Of a stretch of 64,000 bases of DNA, positions 56,851 to 64,000 are shown in pieces. The stretch comes from Bradyrhizobium elkanii USDA 76 (lineage in GTDB: Bacteria > Pseudomonadota > Alphaproteobacteria > Rhizobiales > Xanthobacteraceae): positions 5,448,001 to 5,512,000 of the forward strand of contig NZ_CP066356.1 of assembly GCF_023278185.1 (NCBI RefSeq), in the 5' to 3' direction. A model generated the notes under the pieces. That model was not told the DNA's origin. It made no database searches and saw nothing but the letters and a program-made list of their open reading frames with translations. Numbering within the stretch: position 1 is the stretch's first letter; each line of letters begins with the position of its first letter. Position numbers and translations under genes: made by a program.

Positions 56851-56997
56851 CTAGACCGAAGGGGTCATCGACCCGCAGGGTTTCAGGCTCTTGAGCAGAT
56901 GCCCGCTCCAGCACTCGTGATGCTCTTGAGCGTAGCTAATCGCACCGATCACAATCAAAGCGACTACGACAATTCCGGCGACGATGTTTTGCACCAT
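56851..56997 (-). CDS. 48-residue membrane protein
   Basis: The ATG at 56997 has GGGAG upstream. MVQNIVAGIVVVALIVIGAI is one membrane helix; the rest, YAQEHHECWSGHLLKSLKPCG, is short with two Cys. No family is recognised. Its presence is supported by the helix and ribosome binding site only. Confidence 0.55.
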   Translation of the reverse strand: MVQNIVAGIVVVALIVIGAISYAQEHHECWSGHLLKSLKPCGSMTPSV

Positions 56998-57195
56998 GGC
57001 TGCCACTCCCGGGACCGCACCGCCTAAAGCGGGCATCATGGACACCAGGGAACACAGCCGTCAATGCGCTACATAGGCCGGAGCAGCGCACCGCATAAAA
57101 AACCGATCGGACGGCTCGCTTCACCTCCCCCGCTTGGCTTGCGGGAGAGGTGGCACACCCCTTCGCGGTTGCAACACAACCGCGTCTTGTGACCC

Positions 57196-57675
57196 TCAGC
57201 TGAAATAGATCAGGCCGAGCCAGTCGGCGACCAGCGCGGGCTTTTCCTCGCCTTCGATCTCGACCGTGACGTTGGTGCGCGACAACAACTCCTTCGGCTT
57301 GCGCAGCGTGGCTTCGGCCAGCACAAAGCGGCCGCGAACGCGTTTTCCGGAGCGCACCGGCGAGATGAAGCGCAGCTTGTCGAAGCCGTAATTGACGCCC
57401 ATCGCGGTGCCCTCGAGCACCGGCATCACCTCGTAGGACATGATCGACATCAGCGACATCGTGAGGAAGCCATGGGCGATCGTGGTGCCGAAGGCGGTCT
57501 CCTTCCTGGCGCGCTCGGGATCGACATGGATGAACTGGTGATCCTCGATCACGTCGGCATAGGTGTCGATGCGGCCCTGATCGAGCAGGTGCCACGAGGA
57601 CACGCCGATCTCCTTGCCGACCATGCCCTGGTAGGTTTCCAGCGACACCGGCGGCTTCTTCCAGACTTCGTTCAT
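57196..57675 (-). CDS. MaoC-family (R)-specific enoyl-CoA hydratase-like protein
   Basis: A 159-residue hotdog-fold protein. The hydratase 2 motif with catalytic Asp and His is DTYADVIEDHQFIHVDPERARKETAFGTTIAHGFLTMSL. The length is normal. It probably hydrates an enoyl-CoA or dehydrates a hydroxyacyl-CoA. It starts 13 bases after the acyl-CoA ligase stop on the same strand, so the two genes are cotranscribed. Confidence 0.92.
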   Translation of the reverse strand: MNEVWKKPPVSLETYQGMVGKEIGVSSWHLLDQGRIDTYADVIEDHQFIHVDPERARKETAFGTTIAHGFLTMSLMSIMSYEVMPVLEGTAMGVNYGFDKLRFISPVRSGKRVRGRFVLAEATLRKPKELLSRTNVTVEIEGEEKPALVADWLGLIYFS

Positions 57676-57688
57676 TGGCTAACCTCTG

Positions 57689-59413
57689 CTAACCGGAGGT
57701 CCGCACCTTCTGCAGCTCCGGAAATTCTTCCTCGCGGAACTCGACCCCGCGCAACGCATCGCTTCTGACATCGTCATGTTCGAGCCGGCGCAACTGCACG
57801 CGACGGATTTTTCCAGAAATCGTCTTCGGCAGTTCGGTGACCAGTTCGAGCTTGCGGATGCGTTTAAACGGTGCGAGCCGCGTGTGCAAATGTTTGAAGA
57901 TCGACAGCGCGGTCTCCGGCGTTCGTTCGACGCCTGATACCAGCAGTACATAGGCCTTGGGAACCGCGAGCCGGATCGGATCCGGGCTCGGCACCACGGC
58001 GGCTTCCGCCACCGCGTCATGCTCCAGCAGCACGCTTTCCAGCTCGAACGGCGAGATGCGGTAGTCGGAGGATTTGAACACGTCGTCGGTGCGGCCGACG
58101 AAGGTGAGATAGCCCTCGTCGTCGGTGAACACGACGTCGCCGCTGCGATAGATCTCGCCGTCGGTGCCGATGAGCTTGCCGTCGTCGCCCTGATAGCCCT
58201 GCATCAGGCCCGCCGGCCGATCGTCGCCGAGCAGCAAGGTCACCTCGCCCTCCTTCGCGGCGTGGCCGTCATTGTCGGTGACCTGGACGCGATAGCCCGG
58301 CAGCGGCCGGCCCATCGAGCCGACCTTGACCTTCTGCCCCGGCGAGTTGCCGGCCAGCGCGGTGGTTTCGGTCTGGCCGTAGCCGTCGCGGATGGTCAGC
58401 CCCCAGGCCGATTTGACCTGGTCGATGATCTCAGGATTAAGCGGTTCGCCGGCGCCGCAGACTTCGCGCAGCGAGACCTTGAAGCTCGCGAGGTCCTCCT
58501 GGATGAACATCCGCCACACCGTCGGCGGCGCGCACAGCGTGGTGACGCCGCAGCGGCCGATGATCGAGAGCAGTCCTTTCGCCTCGAAGCGCGGCTGGTT
58601 CGCGATAAAGATCGTTGCGCCGGCATTCCACGGCGCGAAGAAGCAGCTCCAGGCATGCTTGGCCCAGCCGGGCGACGAGATGTTGAGATGGATGTCGCCG
58701 GGCTGCAGGCCGATCCAGTACATGGTCGAGAGATGGCCGACCGGGTAGCTGCGCTGGCTGTGCCGCACCAGCTTCGGCTTTGCCGTGGTGCCCGAGGTGA
58801 AATAGAGCAGCATCGGGTCATCGGCCTTGGTGGGGCCATCAGGCGTGAATGCGTCGGACTGCTTGGCTGCATCCTCAAACGACAGCCAGCCGTCCTGCGC
58901 CTGCGTCGCGCCGACCACGATGCGGGCGAGCTTGTCGCTGCCGAGGCCTGCGAACTTCGCAACCTGATCCTGCGTGGCAACCACCGCCCTCGCCTTGCCG
59001 CGGTCGAGCCGGTCGCGCAATTCATCCGCGGTCAAGAGCGTGGTCGCGGGGATCACGACGACGTCGAGCTTCATCGCGGCCAGCATGGTCTCCCACAGCG
59101 GCACGACATTGCCGAGCAGCAACAACAGATGATCGCCGCGCTTCAGCCCCTGCGCGCGCAGGAAGTTCGCAACCTGGTTTGAGCGGCGCGACAACTCGGC
59201 GAAGGAAAGCTTGGTCTCGTTGCCGCTGGCGGCATCGACGATCCACAGCGCCGGCCGGTCGCGGCTGTCGGCATTATCAGCCAGTTCGGCATCGAACCAG
59301 TCGAGCGCCCAGTTGAACGGCACTGGATCCGGCCAGCGAAATCCCTTCACCGCGGCATCGTAGTCGGTGCGGTGTTTCAGCAGAAAGGCGCGTGCGTCCT
59401 GAAATGTGGTCAT
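57689..59413 (-). CDS. Acyl-CoA synthetase, AMP-forming (medium-chain type)
   Basis: A 574-residue protein. Motifs: MLLYFTSGTTAKPKLVRHS (ATP binding), DGYGQTETTALAGNSP, YRSGDVVFTDDEGYLTFVGRTDDVFKSSDYRISPFELE (hinge), and the C-terminal LPKTISGKIRRVQLR with the catalytic Lys. The closest pattern is acetyl/medium-chain acyl-CoA ligases of the ACSM group. It forms acyl-CoA from ATP, CoA and a short or medium acid. MaoC follows after 13 bases. Confidence 0.93.
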   Translation of the reverse strand: MTTFQDARAFLLKHRTDYDAAVKGFRWPDPVPFNWALDWFDAELADNADSRDRPALWIVDAASGNETKLSFAELSRRSNQVANFLRAQGLKRGDHLLLLLGNVVPLWETMLAAMKLDVVVIPATTLLTADELRDRLDRGKARAVVATQDQVAKFAGLGSDKLARIVVGATQAQDGWLSFEDAAKQSDAFTPDGPTKADDPMLLYFTSGTTAKPKLVRHSQRSYPVGHLSTMYWIGLQPGDIHLNISSPGWAKHAWSCFFAPWNAGATIFIANQPRFEAKGLLSIIGRCGVTTLCAPPTVWRMFIQEDLASFKVSLREVCGAGEPLNPEIIDQVKSAWGLTIRDGYGQTETTALAGNSPGQKVKVGSMGRPLPGYRVQVTDNDGHAAKEGEVTLLLGDDRPAGLMQGYQGDDGKLIGTDGEIYRSGDVVFTDDEGYLTFVGRTDDVFKSSDYRISPFELESVLLEHDAVAEAAVVPSPDPIRLAVPKAYVLLVSGVERTPETALSIFKHLHTRLAPFKRIRKLELVTELPKTISGKIRRVQLRRLEHDDVRSDALRGVEFREEEFPELQKVRTSG

Positions 59414-59434
59414 CCGGCTTCACCACGTATTCTG

Positions 59435-59537
59435 ACGTCATCCTGAGGAGCCGCGCGAAGCGCGGCGTCTCGAAGGATGGCCACAGACACCGTCTTTCCA
59501 TCCTTCGAGGCTCGCTCCGCTCACCTCAGGATGACGG
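59435..59537. repeat. TCTCGAAGG-family palindromic repeat
   Basis: ACGTCATCCTGAGGAGCC...GTCTCGAAGGATGG faces CCATCCTTCGAGGCTCGC...CACCTCAGGATGACGG. This is the most complete copy of the family in the window. It lies between the acyl-CoA ligase and mmsB. Confidence 0.85.
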
Positions 59538-59541
59538 CGAT

Positions 59542-60429
59542 TTACTTCGGGGCAAGAGCCCTAACGTGCTGGATAATTCCGGAAAAGTCGACCCCGCCGT
59601 GGCCCGACGCGTCGAAGGTCTTATAGATCTCCTGCGCGTGCTTGCCGAGCGGCGTGACCGCGCCGGCGGCATTGGCGGCGTCTTGCGCCAAGGTCAGGTC
59701 CTTGACCATCAGGTTGGAAGCAAAGCCCGGCTTGTAGTCGTTGTTGGCCGGCGAGGTCGGCACCGGGCCAGGAACCGGGCAATAGGTGGTCAGCGACCAG
59801 CACTGTCCCGACGAGGTCGAGGCGACGTCGAACAGCGCCTGGTGTGACAGGCCGAGCTTTTCGGCGAGCACGAAAGCCTCGCCGACCGCGATCATGGAAA
59901 TACCGAGGATCATGTTGTTGCAGATCTTGGCTGCCTGCCCTGCACCGCCGGCGCCACAATGCACGATCTTCTTGCCCATGTTGGCGAGCATCGGCTGGGC
60001 CGCCGCGAATGCCTTCGGCTCGCCGCCGCACATGAAGGTCAGCGTCGCGCCCTTTGCGCCGCCGGTGCCGCCGGAGACCGGCGCATCGACCGAGGCCATG
60101 CCGTGCTTGGCGGCCAGCGCATGCGCCTGCTTGGCGCTTTCGACGTCGATGGTCGAGCAGTCGATGATCAGCGCGCCCTTGGCCATCGCCGGAAGCACCT
60201 CGTTCCAGACGCCGAGCACATGCTTGCCGGCCGGCAGCATGGTGATGACGACATCGGCGCCCTTCACCGCGCCGACGCCGCTCTCGGCGATCGCGGCACC
60301 GTCGCTCTTGGCCTGATCGCGGGATGCTGCGACCAGATCGAACGCGGTCACCTTGTGGCCGGCCTTGACCAGATTGGCCGCCATCGGCCCGCCCATATTG
60401 CCGAGCCCAATGAATGCGACGTTTGTCAT
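59542..60429 (-). CDS. mmsB: 3-hydroxyisobutyrate dehydrogenase
   Basis: A 295-residue protein with CGGAGGA before the ATG. MTNVAFIGLGNMGGPMAANLVKAGH is the NAD-binding start; SVDAPVSGGTGGAKGATLTFMCGG and the catalytic Lys in GGAGQAAKICNNMILGI are the substrate signatures of the beta-hydroxyacid dehydrogenases. It oxidises 3-hydroxyisobutyrate to methylmalonate semialdehyde. Preceded on the same strand by the hydrolase gene (25 bases). Confidence 0.94.
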   Translation of the reverse strand: MTNVAFIGLGNMGGPMAANLVKAGHKVTAFDLVAASRDQAKSDGAAIAESGVGAVKGADVVITMLPAGKHVLGVWNEVLPAMAKGALIIDCSTIDVESAKQAHALAAKHGMASVDAPVSGGTGGAKGATLTFMCGGEPKAFAAAQPMLANMGKKIVHCGAGGAGQAAKICNNMILGISMIAVGEAFVLAEKLGLSHQALFDVASTSSGQCWSLTTYCPVPGPVPTSPANNDYKPGFASNLMVKDLTLAQDAANAAGAVTPLGKHAQEIYKTFDASGHGGVDFSGIIQHVRALAPK

Positions 60430-60454
60430 GGGAAGTCCTCCGCTTGCGACGTTT

Positions 60455-61537
60455 CTATTTGCTGTCTGGAAATTTCAATTCGTCGGCGCCGATCTCGGCG
60501 AAGTAAGGCGCGAGCATCTCCGGCGTCACCTGTTCGATCCGGGCCGGCGACCATGTCGGATTGCGATCCTTGTCGATCACGGCGGCGCGCACGCCCTCGC
60601 GGAAATCCTCGCTCGCGAACACTTCGAGCGCGGCGCGATATTCGCGCACCAGGCACTCCTCCAGCGTCGCGGTCGCGCGCGCCAGCCGCAGCAGTTTCAG
60701 CGTCACCACCATGCCGCGCGGCGACTTCTCGCCGAGCGTCTTCAGCGTGTCCCGTGCCATGTCGGATCCGTCGGCCGTCAGCGCGGCGACGACGTCCTCC
60801 ATCCGGCCGCGCGCGAACCAGCCGTCGATTTTCGCCTGCATCGCGGCGACAGGGCCGGATTTCTCGCCGGTGGCAAAGCCTCCGATCAGCCGGTCGATCT
60901 CGGCCGAACCCGTGCCCGGCGCAACCTTGGTCAGCGCCTCGCGCAGCGCCGGCAGCTTTGCGCTCGGCACCACGGCGTCGGCGAATTTGGCGTAGATCGC
61001 ATCGGGACCGTTCATCGTGGTGCCGGTCAGCCCAAAATAGGTGCCTATCTCGCCGGGCGAACGCGACAGCAGATAGGTGCCGCCGACATCGGGGAAGAAG
61101 CCGAGCCCGACCTCAGGCATCGCGAGTTTCGTCCGCTCCGTCACCACGCGGTGGCGGCTATGCGCAGACAGCCCGACGCCGCCGCCCATCACGATGCCGT
61201 CCATGAAGGCGACATAGGGTTTTGGGAATTTCTTGATCCGCGCGTTGAGGATGTATTCGTCGCGCCACAGGATCTTGCCGAGATCGCCCTTGACCTTGGA
61301 GCTTTCCCAGAGCGCGCGGATATCGCCGCCGGCGCACAGGCCGCGGTCGCCGGCGCCTTCCAGCACGACGACAGCGACATCGCCATCGGCCTCGAACACG
61401 TCGAGCGCCCTGTCGATGTCGTGGAACATCTCCAGCGTGACGGCATTGATCGCCTTCGGCCGGTTCAGCCGGATGATGCCGGCAGAACCTTCCTTGCGCG
61501 CGATCAGATCGCCCTCGGCCGCTGCCGCATCATTCAT
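60455..61537 (-). CDS. 3-hydroxyisobutyryl-CoA hydrolase (enoyl-CoA hydratase family)
   Basis: A 360-residue crotonase-fold protein. The oxyanion segments LCAGGDIRALWES and GIVMGGGVGLSAHSRHRVVTERTKLAMPEVGLGFFPDVGGTYLLSR, and the extended C-terminal part absent from ordinary enoyl-CoA hydratases, identify HIBCH-type hydrolases. It releases 3-hydroxyisobutyrate from its CoA ester. Its ATG overlaps the stop of the upstream acyl-CoA dehydrogenase (four bases). Valine pathway context supports the assignment. Confidence 0.93.
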   Translation of the reverse strand: MNDAAAAEGDLIARKEGSAGIIRLNRPKAINAVTLEMFHDIDRALDVFEADGDVAVVVLEGAGDRGLCAGGDIRALWESSKVKGDLGKILWRDEYILNARIKKFPKPYVAFMDGIVMGGGVGLSAHSRHRVVTERTKLAMPEVGLGFFPDVGGTYLLSRSPGEIGTYFGLTGTTMNGPDAIYAKFADAVVPSAKLPALREALTKVAPGTGSAEIDRLIGGFATGEKSGPVAAMQAKIDGWFARGRMEDVVAALTADGSDMARDTLKTLGEKSPRGMVVTLKLLRLARATATLEECLVREYRAALEVFASEDFREGVRAAVIDKDRNPTWSPARIEQVTPEMLAPYFAEIGADELKFPDSK

Positions 61538-62679
61538 CGCGCGCCCTCGATCAACTTGCGCGACACGATCAGCCGCATGATTTCATTGGTGCCTTCGAGG
61601 ATCTGGTGCACGCGCAGATCGCGCACGATCTTCTCGACGCCGTATTCGCTGAGGTAGCCGTAGCCGCCATGCAGTTGCAGCGCCTGGTTGGCGACCTCGA
61701 AGCCGACGTCGGTGCCGAACCGCTTGGCCATCGCGCACAGCATGGAAGCGTCCGGATCCTTGCGGTCGAGCGCCGCGGCCGCGCGCCACAGGAAGGTGCG
61801 CGCGGCTTCCAGTTCGGTCGCCATGTCGGCGATCTTGAACTGCAGCGCCTGGAATTCGTCGAGGCGCTTGCCGAACGCCTTGCGGTCCTTCATGTAGGCC
61901 AGCGCCTTGTCGAGCGCCGCCTGCGCGCCGCCGAGCGAGCACGCCGCGATGTTGAGACGGCCGCCGTCGAGCCCGGCCATCGCGATCTTGAAGCCGATGC
62001 CCTCCTCGCCGAGCCGGTTCGCGACCGGCACGCGCGCGTTCTCGAACATGACAGCGCGGGTCGGCTGCGCATTCCAGCCCATCTTGCGCTCGTTATTGCC
62101 GAACGACACGCCAGGCGTGTTGCCGTCGACGACCAGCGTCGAGACGCCGCCGGGACCCTCGCCGCCGGTGCGCACCATCGCGACCAGCAGGTCGGTGCTG
62201 CCGGCGCCGGAGATGAACTGCTTCTGGCCGTTGAGCACGTAATGATCGCCGTCGCGCGCCGCGCGGGTGCGCAGCGCAGCGGCGTCGGAGCCGGCGCCCG
62301 GCTCGGTCAGGCAGTAGCTGGCGATCAGCTCCATGGTGCAGAGCTTCGGGAGCCATGTCTGGCGCTGGGTGTCGTTGCCGTAGGCATCGATCATCCAGGA
62401 CGCCATGTTGTGGATCGAGATGAAGGCCGACGTGGTCGGGCACCCCGTCGCCAGCGCCTCGAAGATCAGCGCGGCGTCGAACCGCGTCATCGCCGAGCCG
62501 CCGACATCGTCCCTGATATAGATGCCGCCGATGCCGAGGCCTGCGGCCTCGCGCATCACGTCCACCGGAAAGTGCTTTGTCTCGTCCCATTCGAGCGCGT
62601 GCGGCGCGATCTTCTCCGCCGCAAACGCCCGCGCCATGTCGCGAACCGCGATCTGGTCCTCGTTGAGAGCGAACTGCAT
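61534..62679 (-). CDS. Isobutyryl-CoA dehydrogenase (acyl-CoA dehydrogenase family)
   Basis: A 381-residue flavoprotein. CLTEPGAGSDAAALRTRA is the FAD/substrate loop; KAFGKRLDEFQALQFKIADM and the C-terminal LQLHGGYGYLSEYGVEKIVRDLRVHQILEGTNEIMRLI are standard; the catalytic base should be the Glu in HQILEGTNEI. Placement between mmsA and the hydrolase makes isobutyryl-CoA the likely substrate, yielding methacrylyl-CoA. It begins 21 bases after mmsA. Overlaps the hydrolase gene by 4 bases. Confidence 0.93.
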   Translation of the reverse strand: MQFALNEDQIAVRDMARAFAAEKIAPHALEWDETKHFPVDVMREAAGLGIGGIYIRDDVGGSAMTRFDAALIFEALATGCPTTSAFISIHNMASWMIDAYGNDTQRQTWLPKLCTMELIASYCLTEPGAGSDAAALRTRAARDGDHYVLNGQKQFISGAGSTDLLVAMVRTGGEGPGGVSTLVVDGNTPGVSFGNNERKMGWNAQPTRAVMFENARVPVANRLGEEGIGFKIAMAGLDGGRLNIAACSLGGAQAALDKALAYMKDRKAFGKRLDEFQALQFKIADMATELEAARTFLWRAAAALDRKDPDASMLCAMAKRFGTDVGFEVANQALQLHGGYGYLSEYGVEKIVRDLRVHQILEGTNEIMRLIVSRKLIEGAR

Positions 62680-62700
62680 GCTTCGCCTCTCGGGACGAGT

Positions 62701-64000
62701 TTACTTCATCGTCGGGATCGAGAACTCCGCGCCTTCCTTGACGCCGGACGGCCAACGCGAGGTCACCGTCTTGGTCTTGGTGTAGAAGCGGACCGAGTCC
62801 GGACCGTGCTGGTTGAGGTCGCCGAAGCCGGACTTCTTCCAGCCGCCGAAGGTGTAATAGGCGATCGGCACCGGGATCGGCACGTTGATGCCGACCATGC
62901 CGACATTGACCTTGGCGGCGAAGTCGCGCGCGGCGTCGCCGTCGCGGGTGAAGATCGCGACACCGTTGCCGTAGTCATGGTCGGACGGCAGCGCCAGCGC
63001 CTCGTGATAATCGTGGGCGCGCACCACCGAGAGCACCGGGCCGAAGATCTCTTCCTTGTAGATCCGCATGTCCTTGGTGACGTTGTCGAACAGCGAACCG
63101 CCGAGATAGAAGCCCTTCTCGTAGCCCTGCATCTTGAAGCCGCGGCCGTCGACCGCGAGCGTCGCGCCTTCCTTGATGCCGATGTCGATGTAGCTCTTGA
63201 CCTTCTCGACCGCCTCGCGGGTCACCAGCGGGCCGTAGTCGGCCGACGGATCGACCGAGGTGCCGATCTTGAGCGACTCGACGCGCGGGATCAGCTTCTC
63301 CATCAGGCGGTCGGCGGTGGTCTTGCCGACCGGCACCGCGACCGACACCGCCATGCAGCGCTCGCCGGCGGAGCCGTAGCCGGCGCCGATCAGCGCATCG
63401 ACGGTCTGGTCCATGTCGGCATCCGGCATCACGATGGCGTGGTTCTTGGCGCCGCCGAAGCACTGGCAGCGCTTGCCGGTCTGCGCGGCGCGCTCGTAGA
63501 TATACTGCGCGATCGGGGTCGAGCCGACGAAGCCGATCGCCTTGATATCGGGATCGTCGAGGATGGCGTCGACCGCCTCCTTGTCGCCGTTGACGACGTT
63601 GAGGATGCCGGCCGGCAGGCCCGCCTCGATCATCAGCTCGGCGAGCGCCATCGGCACGCCGGGATCGCGCTCCGACGGCTTCAGGATGAAGGCGTTGCCG
63701 CAGGCGATCGCCGGCGCGAACTTCCACATCGGGATCATCGCCGGGAAGTTGAACGGCGTGATGCCGGCGACCACGCCGAGCGGCTGGCGCATCGAATAGA
63801 TGTCGATGCCGGGGCCGGCGCCCTCGGTGTACTCGCCCTTCATCAGATGCGGAATGCCGCAGGCAAACTCGGCGACCTCAAGGCCGCGCTGGATGTCGCC
63901 CTTGGCGTCGGGAACGGTCTTGCCGTGCTCGCGCGCCAGCAGCTCGGCGAGCTTGTCGTAGTCGCGCTGCACCAGCTCGAGGAACCGCATCATGACGCGG
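62701..64000 (-). CDS. mmsA: CoA-acylating methylmalonate-semialdehyde dehydrogenase, 5' end outside window
   Basis: At least 430 codons are visible of about 500; the frame stays open to the right edge. The catalytic Cys is in GSAGERCMAVSVAVPVG, and QCFGGAKNHAIVMPDADMD and IDIYSMRQPLGVVAGITPFNFPAMIPMW match the MMSDH group of aldehyde dehydrogenases. It converts methylmalonate semialdehyde to propionyl-CoA with NAD+ and CoA. It is the first of at least four cotranscribed genes of valine degradation seen here. Confidence 0.96.
   Translation of the reverse strand, partial: RVMMRFLELVQRDYDKLAELLAREHGKTVPDAKGDIQRGLEVAEFACGIPHLMKGEYTEGAGPGIDIYSMRQPLGVVAGITPFNFPAMIPMWKFAPAIACGNAFILKPSERDPGVPMALAELMIEAGLPAGILNVVNGDKEAVDAILDDPDIKAIGFVGSTPIAQYIYERAAQTGKRCQCFGGAKNHAIVMPDADMDQTVDALIGAGYGSAGERCMAVSVAVPVGKTTADRLMEKLIPRVESLKIGTSVDPSADYGPLVTREAVEKVKSYIDIGIKEGATLAVDGRGFKMQGYEKGFYLGGSLFDNVTKDMRIYKEEIFGPVLSVVRAHDYHEALALPSDHDYGNGVAIFTRDGDAARDFAAKVNVGMVGINVPIPVPIAYYTFGGWKKSGFGDLNQHGPDSVRFYTKTKTVTSRWPSGVKEGAEFSIPTMK

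Overview
The window looks like chromosomal DNA of a high-GC alphaproteobacterium, most likely Bradyrhizobium or a close relative in the Nitrobacteraceae. The gene families, the strong GC bias at third codon positions and several families of interspersed palindromic repeats support this; the genus is inferred, not computed. About sixty protein genes can be supported. I recognise no rRNA, tRNA or CRISPR array, and no intact insertion sequence.

Layout. 1-9.7 kb: small regulator/enzyme/transporter modules (LysR, DUF899, MarR+EamA, a broken MFS gene, an AhpD-like protein, a MarR-GNAT fusion behind a palindromic promoter, a peptide-deformylase-like protein lacking metal ligands, a serine hydrolase, a VOC protein, a GST). 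9.7-17.3 kb: a second serine hydrolase, an FAD oxidoreductase, a small exported protein, LysR/SDR/Rossmann genes, and a GST/TetR pair with twin operators. 17.3-21.5 kb: a gene-poor stretch with repeats and a possible structured RNA, then an MFS exporter, adenine deaminase and an XRE regulator. Copies of the 3' end of guaA mark 17.34, 18.32 and 21.47 kb, so this part looks like island scars at guaA. 21.5-31 kb: guaA, small stress or detoxification genes, an HxlR/MFS pair, an RsmB-type methyltransferase, a MAPEG protein, a phosphoesterase and a CurA-like reductase.

31.4-38.6 kb: a compact operon with an acyl-CoA ligase and a complete branched-chain-type ABC importer (two ATPases, two permeases, one binding protein), probably for uptake and CoA activation of an organic acid. 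38.7-54.4 kb: guaB, a small membrane protein, a DHA2 exporter, rlmE, a Ppx/GppA phosphatase, an orphan CoxL-type molybdenum hydroxylase subunit, a MaoC-like protein, a DUF188 protein, an ABC-F ATPase, a D-threonine-aldolase-type PLP enzyme, and a divergent LysR/MFS pair. 54.4-59.4 kb: lipid or acid catabolism genes (flavoprotein, SDR, MaoC, acyl-CoA ligase). 59.5-64 kb: a valine degradation operon (mmsA, isobutyryl-CoA dehydrogenase, 3-hydroxyisobutyryl-CoA hydrolase, mmsB) that runs off the right edge.

The items most worth a second look are the possible four-way-junction RNA at 17.74-17.85 kb, the repeated guaA 3' ends, the deformylase-like protein with substituted metal ligands, the promoter/operator that ends exactly at the MarR-GNAT start codon, the competing hairpins at the start of the MFS gene at 53.1 kb, and the clustered 88-bp palindromic repeat.
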